From NCBI GenBank assembly GCA_027596075.1, contig JADGJC010000616.1, positions 1-14,242 of the forward strand: a DNA stretch of 14,242 bases, given 5' to 3'. Source of the stretch: Rhizophlyctis rosea (taxonomy: Eukaryota > Chytridiomycota > Chytridiomycetes > Rhizophlyctidales > Rhizophlyctidaceae). The translations under genes and the position numbers were made by a program. Of the stretch, positions 7,930-14,242 are shown piece by piece. The first letter of the stretch is position 1, and each line of letters begins with the position of its first letter. The notes beneath the pieces are model-generated. The model was not told the DNA's origin. It made no database searches and was given only the letters and a program-made list of their open reading frames with translations.

Positions 7930-9182
7930 TTACATGGAAGTGTCAGAGTCGGTCTCCGTCCCTTGCATCAAGCCCACCAACGACGTCCCAGAAACAATGT
8001 AATTCATGATTCCGTCCAGTTGCGCAATGAACTGAAGGCGGGAGCCCTTGTCCAGGATATCAAACTCTACGCTCCTCTTGATCGTTATGCAATCATTGTT
8101 GTTTGGCCCAGCATTTGTCTCCACCCTCCTCAAATAATCTCCCGGAAAGGATACATTCAGAATATGAGCTTTTCGATGGTGTATACCGATAGCAAACACC
8201 TCCTGGTCTCCAGAACGACCTGCGTGGTTGATTTGGGCAGTCCAAAGCGCTTCCGCAGCAAGTTGGCCAAAGATCTGATCATCGGCCTTATTATGTTGCC
8301 CCCACTTTGCCTAGAAGAATGGGTATGAGTGAATGACAAATATAAATCTGGAGGGATGTTCCGAAGACCTACTTGGACAAAACAGGCCACAAGTTTCCGC
8401 ATTTGGCGGAACTTGCCATCACGTCCTTGCTGCTGAATGGATATGTATCCATCATTGCTTGCTTCCACTGTTGTGCCAAGAAGGTTCACAGATCCATGCA
8501 GACAGTCCCTGTGATCCAAAAGATATGAATGAAGGACCATGGGGATCTCAATGCTCTCAAAACCTACACAATAGCGAACTTCATCAGACCATTGACTCCG
8601 GAGAATTCTTCCTTCAAATTGACCGGTTTATTGATGAGAACTTTTAGAACTTGTTCCGCCGTGACCTCATCTTTATGGTCGGCAGTGCTGTGAAATTCTT
8701 GAGAATGCTCTCTGCTGTGGGAGCGGATGGAAGTATCCCTGTCCGACGCCACAAGTCGGTGTAGGAGCAAATAGAAGTCGCCAGCTGCACTCTCCTGATA
8801 CGATTTGACCAGTTCAAAATTGCGCACTTCGTCTCCGCCAATCTCATAGTAGGAGGGTCGTTCAGCGGCAATTTCTATCGAGAAGATGGAAGACACATGG
8901 GGTATCAGATCCAAATGAGTGTTGGATGCGGAAAAGAAAATTGCGCAGGGGTCAGAAGAATTTACGAGCTCAAGCAAAAGTTCACCTCACGCACCAGCTA
9001 GCGGCCTCACATACTCTTGGGGGACGACCTTGGCAATCATTTTCAAAAGCAATGCGCAAAGCGTCTAGGTACTTCCTGTCCCAGCTGCTGCCAGACTGAA
9101 GACCGCCAGTGACCAAGGACCCAACTGTGAAATTGAAGGCTGCATTCATACCCAGCAGCTGTGAGCCGACAAGGTGCGACAT
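7930..9182 (-). pseudogene. multi-exon gene of unknown function with a frameshift; possible nuclease-like C-terminal part
   Basis: Minus-strand exons read as follows. 9182-9015 (MSHLVGSQLLGMNAAFNF…) is joined by a 46-nt GTATGT intron (8969-9014) to 8968-8550 (LVNSSDPCAIFFSASN…). Then comes a frame break, a segment ending at 8373, a 62-nt GTAGGT…TTCTAG intron (8311-8372), and a final exon 8310-7930 to the stop. Joins at both introns keep the frame open.

The break is at 8564-8566, where TAG follows KFAIV. The protein resumes one frame over as GFESIEIPMVLHSYLLD and no normal-sized intron explains this. Across the last intron the protein reads CFVQ-AKWGQHNKADDQIFG, then QLAAEALWTAQINH and EVFAIGIHH. 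A beta strand ending Q-x-K followed by a Q-containing helix is reminiscent of PD-(D/E)XK nuclease folds; this is weak inference. A GTAAGT donor at 9298 hints at an upstream exon. Confidence 0.5.
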
Positions 9183-9801
9183 TGAATTAGGTATTCTTCA
9201 GGCAGAAAGGACTCAAATATTGCTTCGTATGTGGCCAGTGAACAGGTTGGGGAGTTGGGGAGGTTGCAAGGTGGATGGAAGGAAGGGAGAGAACTTACAA
9301 GTCAAAGCAGCAAATCGAGGGGAACGCTGTGGCCATGGGGCCACCGCGGCCCAGGAGTCGACTGCACGATCAGCGGCGCGATGGCGGTATGTTACCAAAC
9401 GGATTTGGGATCCAGCCAATGGCTCTCTGGCAACCCAGCCGAAAACAAACCATCGCTCTTAATACCTGGGCGCTCAAGAAGCGCCGTTTTCCACCCACAA
9501 AAGCATGTTTTCGCTCTATTGATATATGCGTAGTTTCTGAATGGAACCTTATGCCCCATTGTTAACCCTTGTAATTGGCCGCATAAAGTATCAAAATCAA
9601 AAAAATCCTTCTTTTCATGTTATTAGCCACCCGTTCCATATCCAGCAATTGATCAACGCAACTCGAAGTGGGTGGGTATACTTAAGTCTGCTACACATCT
9701 TTGCGGACGACAATCTCTTTCATGATGCTCCTAAGCTCAACCTGCACGCACAACGCGAAATCTTCCTCACCAAAGTATGATACACTGCCTACTTCTACCT
9801 G
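9183..9801. other. spacer, with a possible 5' exon of the upstream gene
   Basis: A strong donor GTAAGT on the minus strand at 9298 is preceded by a short ATG frame (MATAFPSICCFD, starting near 9334). Splicing to an AAG acceptor at 9196 would join it in frame to MSHLVGS. A different frame here (IFESFLPEEYLIQ, about 9185-9220) also looks protein-like, so the 5' end is unresolved. The rest, 9340-9801, shows no gene; a 79-codon plus-strand frame at 9541-9780 has no motif. Confidence 0.35.
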
Positions 9802-11376
9802 CTAGTTTACGCTAAAACCTGTCGGCGTTGCGGTAGGACGCTGGAGACATTGAGCGTAGTAGGCATTCAAGGTTGAGCACACATCCGCGTCACCGCACTG
9901 CGTCGGACCGGTCCATTGGACCCCTCCGCATTGGCCGTAGCGAGTAACGGTGGCGGTCGGCTTGCGGGTGGTGGTGGTGGTTGTGGTGATGGTGGAAGTT
10001 CGGGACGGTCCGAAACAGTCAAATACAGCAATTGGACAGCCGGTAGGTTGGGTGGATGCGGTGACAGTCGTCTGGTAGCAGGAGTAATAAGCGGTTGCGC
10101 GATCGGTTGGGCAGGGTGGAGGACGAGTCGTTGGATAGGAGGAGCAGTTGCATAGACGCGGAGTGAAGGTCGTCGTGGTGGTGGTGGTACTCGGGGTGGT
10201 TGTTGCGGGACAGTTTGTGCCCGGGACAGTGGATGGAGGATAAACGGTACGAGTAGTAGTGAAGCATGGTCCACACGCGATATGGGTTTCGCAAATTGGG
10301 ACGGCGGTAATCACTGCACAAGGAGGTGGCGGGGCGTAAGTTGGGCATATGCAGCTGGCAGACCGGGTGGGGCATCCGGATGTGGTGGTCCAAGTGGTTG
10401 TGGTAATTGTAGGTGTAGTGGTCGTGGTTGAACACGACGCCGGCACGGTACGAGTCAAAGTGCCAGTGGAGATGGCACAATTCTGAGCTTCATCACAGTA
10501 TGGGTAAACTGTGGCACAGGGAGACAATGGAGCGAAAGCCGGGCATCGACATGTGGTTGTCGTCTGTGTGATGGTAGTTGTGGGCGTGATCATGGTAGTC
10601 GGGCTTGAACACGACGCCGGCGGGGTGCGAGTGAACGTTCCTGTCGAGATGGCACAATTCTGAGCTTCGACACAGTACGGATATACCGTTGCACATGGAG
10701 AAACTGGAGCGAATATGGGGCATCGACAGGTGCTTGTTGTTTGTGTGATGGTAGATGTCGATGTGCTTGTGACGGAGGTCGGTGTAATTGTGGACGATGG
10801 ACATTCTTCAGGCTTGACGCAAACGTTGCCGTTCAAGACGGTTCCGGCCGGACAGAAACATCCCTTGACGCATACGGCAGGACACACTGGCAGTTGATCT
10901 TTGTTCTGGCAAGTTGCGGGGCAGTATGATCCGCATGTACTATACACTTGTCCGCCGGAGCAGGTGGGCGTCGGCGACGTAGTGGTGGTGCTAGTAGGAG
11001 TGTACGTCCAATCGTCGGTGGTCGTCTTGACTGGGTTTGTTGTGGTCGGAGTTGCACTGCCAGGAAGACACTGGGCGTAGTATTGGTTGATGGTGGAGCA
11101 AAAGTTACCCTGTCCGCACGAAGTGGGACCTTGCCAGCCTTGACCACCGCATTGTCCGTACCGAGAAGCGGTTTGAGGTGGGGAAGGATTGGTTTGGGCA
11201 GTTGGGCTTGCGGTGACCGTTTCTAAGTAGATTATGATTCAACACACCAATACATAAAGTCTGATCAATTGGCGATTCGCTCAACGCTGGGGCGTCATGG
11301 AAAATTATAACATACCTTGCGCTTCGACTTGCGCAACAGCGGCGAAAATAGCCGAGACAGCAATGCAGATTTTCAT
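9802..11376 (-). CDS. secreted modular protein with two CBM1 cellulose-binding modules and a TIL-type Cys domain, 493 aa
   Basis: Exons 11376-11316 and 11222-9802 are joined over a 93-nt intron (GTATGT…TACTTAG), giving an open frame of 493 codons plus stop.

Domains in order:
- Signal peptide [20 protein letters not shown] (1-20).
- CBM1 at 41-73, with [15 protein letters not shown] and aromatic residues typical of the flat cellulose-binding face.
- Thr/Pro linker.
- Ten-cysteine domain at 108-161 (C108, 117, 121, 125, 134, 138, 142, 144, 155, 161) matching the trypsin-inhibitor-like (TIL) pattern.
- Two nearly identical 59-residue units (185-243 and 244-302) with [19 protein letters not shown].
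- Two more divergent Cys units.
- Thr run.
- Second CBM1 at 448-480 ([16 protein letters not shown]).

There is no catalytic domain. It likely binds cellulose outside the cell as an adhesin, scaffold or accessory protein; which one cannot be told. Confidence 0.9.
10378..10731 (-). repeat. 177-bp in-frame tandem duplication within the CBM1 gene
   Basis: Two adjacent copies (10731-10555 and 10554-10378) encode residues 185-243 and 244-302. Identical stretches recur exactly 177 bp apart, for example GATGGCACAATTCTGAGCTT on the plus strand at 10471 and 10648. The unit is 59 codons, so frame is kept. All six cysteines are conserved between copies. High nucleotide identity suggests a recent duplication or ongoing homogenisation. 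Confidence 0.8.
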
Positions 11377-11488
11377 TATTGAGGAGGACACCTCTCAGTG
11401 GTGAACTTGAATGTGAGAGACAACCGCCCGAGTGTCCACTGGTCTGCGAAATATGCTGGGCATGGCGGGGCTCTGTTGCGAACACCTT

Positions 11489-11495
11489 AATTTAT
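11489..11495 (-). promoter_or_regulatory. TATA-like element of the CBM1 gene
   Basis: ATAAATT on the minus strand lies about 115 nt upstream of the ATG at 11376. The start context CAATAATGA is favourable. This is a weak pattern match. Confidence 0.3.
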
Positions 11496-12296
11496 GAAGT
11501 TTTCCGCATCATTTTGGAGGCTGTTGAGAGAGTCCCATTTTCATTCACAGGGCCGGTGTTCTGGATGCAAATGACACTCGAAATCTTGCTTGCATTTTTG
11601 TGACTGAGAGGGATAAAGGTAAAGAGGAAGAAAGTTCCAAACACAAAAATGCAACACAGCACCGACCCCTCCGGATGCGTGAAGGAGCCTTGTGGCCCCA
11701 CAACTTTCATGCTTTCGGAGCACGTGTGGTTCGATCACAGGAACACAAAGCACAAGAACTTATCATGGGGAGTTTGTGGTCAGTTGTCAACTTGTCATCC
11801 AAGGCTGGTTGCGCTGGTTGCGTGCCCATGTAAGTCACCGCCCTTGATTCCGACAGTCCTTGTATTTCACGCAAGTCCGCAAACTCTTTTGATGTCATCC
11901 TTAGTAAGTACCAATTTGAAGGTTTGAGGTGTAACACGTCATTGCTGAGCTCTGCACGGAAACAGACACAACACATATTGCGGTCCGCGCTGGAACGAGG
12001 CATTCCCTTCCCTGTGTTCCGCCAAAGTCTGGGATAATGAATGCTAATAGTAGCATTGATCATATGTTGCCACATTCGATGCGCACCTGCCCCCAGTCAC
12101 TTGATTTTGATTTCGCATACCAACACATTTCAATGTTCGCTTGAACTTGACAGTCTGCACAGTGCGTCAAACATGAAGTTGAAAGCCGATGATCCTCGCT
12201 CAGCCCGGGGAGGGGGCACGACGGCTGCGGTGCGTCCACATTATCGTCCCCTCAAGAGGTTATGCGGGTCGGGAGCCGAGACCTGCCCTTTCACGA

Positions 12297-12761
12297 TCAG
12301 CGGCTATTGGGGCACTGACTGAGCTCCGGCGTTGTTAATACAAAGCGTCCCCAGGGTGCTTCAGTTGCGTCCAACGGAGCCATCCGAATATGCCCGCCCT
12401 CACCGATTGTTTGTTTAGTTATCAGGAATGCAACCGCAGTGAGCGTGATCCGTTGCATTCTACAAAACGGAAGTGACGGATCCGATTCGGAGCTTCTAAG
12501 GGTTTGGGTTTTGTAAGCAGCTACCCTGAACTTTCGATAGTGGAATTGGTGTGTCCATCGGCTCATATTCCAAATAGTGCATTCAATGCGACCATGATAG
12601 AACTCATCCTTGTCGCGATATTTGAAAAGGGATTGAAGATCCCTCAGTACTGTCTCCACTGTCGGCAACTCATAAATTCCACAAACTGGGGAACATCCGT
12701 GAGAGCGGTAATGCTTGATAGACATTAGAATTGAGTCCCCGATCAACGGTCTGGTGTGCAT
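12297..12761 (-). CDS. doubtful ORF, 154 codons, unknown
   Basis: A single-exon minus-strand frame of 154 codons contains some protein-like stretches (LRDLQSLFKYRDKDEFYHGR) but no motif I recognise. No other frame in the region looks coding, no promoter is apparent and there is no signal peptide. It may be a small hypothetical gene, a relic or a chance frame; length alone does not settle it. Confidence 0.25.
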   Translation of the reverse strand: MHTRPLIGDSILMSIKHYRSHGCSPVCGIYELPTVETVLRDLQSLFKYRDKDEFYHGRIECTIWNMSRWTHQFHYRKFRVAAYKTQTLRSSESDPSLPFCRMQRITLTAVAFLITKQTIGEGGHIRMAPLDATEAPWGRFVLTTPELSQCPNSR

Positions 12762-12982
12762 TGGTCATACGCGAGCACTTGACAAATACGACCCTCAAAC
12801 GAAGAGGGGTCGTTGTTTTTGTTTGCTCTTGTTTGTAATTCGCTATCTTTACACTGCCGTCTCTTTCCAATCATTTGAAAGCCGCCATGCATGCACCATC
12901 CATGTTCGACTGCCGGCAATCGTGGTTGAGATTGGTCACCCGCACCCACTGGGTACTATACACTGTTATTGTACCGTGCGTC

Positions 12983-12989
12983 TATAAAA
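12983..12989 (+). promoter_or_regulatory. TATA box of the Asn-rich secreted protein gene
   Basis: TATAAAA lies 114 nt upstream of the ATG at 13097, and CT-rich sequence typical of fungal transcription start regions follows. A CCAAT box is at 12867-12871, about 115 nt upstream of the TATA box. Confidence 0.6.
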
Positions 12990-13096
12990 AGGGCTCGACA
13001 TTTCATTTCTGAGGCCGTCCCGTCCTTCACAGACTCCTCATCAACTTCGACAAAACTCCTACCCCTCCTACAAATTCAAAAGCGCCTGCAACCAAC

Positions 13097-14242
13097 ATGC
13101 TTGTCAATACCGTTTGCACTGTCGGCGCTCTCGTCGCCACGGCTCAAGCTGTTTGTGCGGCCCCCACCAAGCTGAATAGTTTGACTCGGCGTCAAACAAG
13201 CAGTTCTCCTTCATCGTCCACCCCATACGGTATGTCGTCATACTCAAGAATGCCAGCTGAGATGGCGGGCTTGCCCACCAGTCATCTGTTCTAACTTAAT
13301 CAGTTCCTTATCTATCCATTATGCATCCGCTGCAGACTGGACTTCGATCGACACCATGGACGGCACCACACAATACAGCATCGTCCAAGCCGATTCCAAT
13401 TCTGCAGATCCAGATCAGCAATACTGTAAGTATTTGTCCTAATCCAATAGCACCCAGCGCATGTCGCCCCTATACCCATCTACCCCTCAATGTCGTCAAT
13501 CCTCACGCGTTCCATCCTCCACACAGTCGTCTGCATGGTCCAAATTGGCGACGGCAGCTACCTCATCGGCTGGTTCCAGCCCACCGTCGCCTTCAAATGC
13601 ACCGTAACAGACGGCAGACAATACATCGAAGCAACAAGCGGCGACTCCACCTACAAGTCATTCATTCTAACCATCGAGGCTGGATACGGAGCCTTCTGGG
13701 GTGGATGGGATCAGCTCAGTACCCAATCCAAAGGCACGTACACACAATGCGCAATATACCATCCCGCTCTCCAAAACTCATCCACTCATACCTTCCTCCC
13801 TTCACAGCCAACCTGGTATACGACATCGACGGCGACCGCCTAACCGGCGAAGTGAACATGTCCAACGGATACTGGTGCATCGGATGGGGCGGGCAAGACT
13901 CTAGTTGGAAATGGAACTACGGGTGGAAAGACACAGTATACCAATCCGCCGCCAGCATCCAAAGCTCCAGCTCGAGTGCTGTCCGAGGCTTGATGGTCAA
14001 CATCAACAATAATAACAATAACAACAACAACAATGACAATAACGGTAGTGGTGGGAACAACAACAACAACAATAACAACAACAATGATAACAGTGATGAC
14101 AGCAGTGATAAGGTCAGCCATAAGAACGTCCAGAACAACAACAATAACAATAACAATAACAACAACAATTCGAGCGGCAAGAGCGGAGGCAATCCCAATA
14201 ACAACAACAACAATTCCAACACCAGTGGTAGCAAAAACGGTC
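13097..14242 (+). CDS. secreted protein of unknown function with asparagine-rich C-terminus, runs off the window
   Basis: Exons are 13097-13229, 13336-13425, 13527 to 13733 (or 13718), and 13808 onward, open to the window end. Introns 1 (GTATGT…CTGCAG) and 2 (GTAAGT…CACAG) are clear. Intron 3 ends at CACAG (13807), but the donor is either GC at 13734 (AAAG|GCACGT) or GT at 13719 (GTACCC). Both keep the frame.

The protein starts with a signal peptide (MLVNTVCTVGALVATAQAVC, cleavage near residue 22). A Kex2-like LTRR|Q site at about residue 32 follows, then a Ser-rich stretch. Next comes a Trp/Gly/Tyr-rich domain of about 150 residues (DGSYLIGWFQP, GAFWGGWDQL, GYWCIGWGGQDSSWKWNYGW). A tail made largely of Asn with Ser, Gly and Asp follows. 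I do not recognise the middle domain; its alternating GW/YW motifs suggest a beta-rich fold, possibly carbohydrate-binding. Confidence 0.75.
14002..14242 (+). repeat. AAC/AAT trinucleotide repeat encoding poly-asparagine
   Basis: Long runs of AAC and AAT codons, broken by GAT, AGT and GGT codons, form the tail of the secreted protein and continue to the window edge. Mixed use of both Asn codons shows it is not a pure microsatellite. Such tracts change length easily. Confidence 0.85.

Larger units (their letters stand above)
11377..13096. other. 1.7-kb intergenic region between divergent secreted-protein genes
   Basis: It separates the minus-strand CBM1 gene from the plus-strand gene at 13097 and should hold both promoters. 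I see no tRNA or recognisable protein apart from a doubtful minus-strand frame at 12297-12761. Two GTAAGT motifs on the plus strand (about 11830 and 11904) have no convincing exon before them. GCGGGG (11465-11470) and CCGGGG (near 12207) match the loose CreA consensus SYGGRG, but that pattern is too short to be evidence. Confidence 0.4.

Noticed and set aside
6212..9182. Programmed ribosomal frameshifting as the explanation for the many frame changes
   Set aside because: The shifts differ in direction and site sequence, share no slippery motif, and some relics also contain plain in-frame stops. Decay is simpler.
11700..11760. A tRNA suggested by GGTTCGATC near 11728
   Set aside because: No matching acceptor stem, anticodon arm or D arm can be drawn around it.
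13840..14234. Leu- and Val-run minus-strand frames
   Set aside because: They are antisense to the AAC/AAT repeat, which yields poly-Leu or poly-Val; not membrane proteins.
1..14242. A biosynthetic or defence gene cluster
   Set aside because: No core synthase, transporter, regulator or defence effector is present; the intact genes share only secretion.

Overview
The window looks like nuclear DNA from a filamentous fungus. Genes carry several short GT-AG introns (46-101 nt, one of 343 nt). Secreted proteins have classical signal peptides, two fungal-type cellulose-binding modules (CBM1) are present, and a broken kinase resembles a kinase type I associate with Pezizomycotina (Ascomycota). That lineage call is inference; only 'fungus' is firm. 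There are no tRNA or rRNA genes, no CRISPR array and no recognisable intact transposon.

Layout, left to right. 1-823 has no convincing gene, but holds an AC microsatellite and a cluster of TCACGTGA palindromes. 824-2546 (minus) is a serine/threonine kinase whose catalytic residues survive while the frame is broken. 2547-3355 is spacer with a short ankyrin-like relic. 3356-5975 (minus) is an intact five-exon secreted type-B carboxylesterase of 689 aa with its catalytic residues in place; its long first intron is extremely G-rich. 6212-9182 (minus) is a row of decayed coding regions: one unknown, one with faint SET-domain resemblance, one short unknown, and a multi-exon gene with a possible PD-(D/E)XK-like segment. 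9802-11376 (minus) is an intact two-exon gene for a 493-aa secreted modular protein: CBM1, TIL-type cysteine knot, four Cys/Thr-rich units, CBM1. 11377-13096 is a long intergenic region. 13097 to the window end (plus) is a secreted protein with a Kex2-like site and a long asparagine-rich tail that runs off the edge.

The intact genes all encode secreted proteins: an esterase, a cellulose-binding protein and an unknown. Between them lie kinase, SET-like and unknown genes carrying stops and frameshifts. Long reading frames in the intact genes argue against general sequence error, so I read the window as an accessory, gene-decay-prone region. All gene structures here were assembled by eye from splice signals and reading frames, without database or RNA support.
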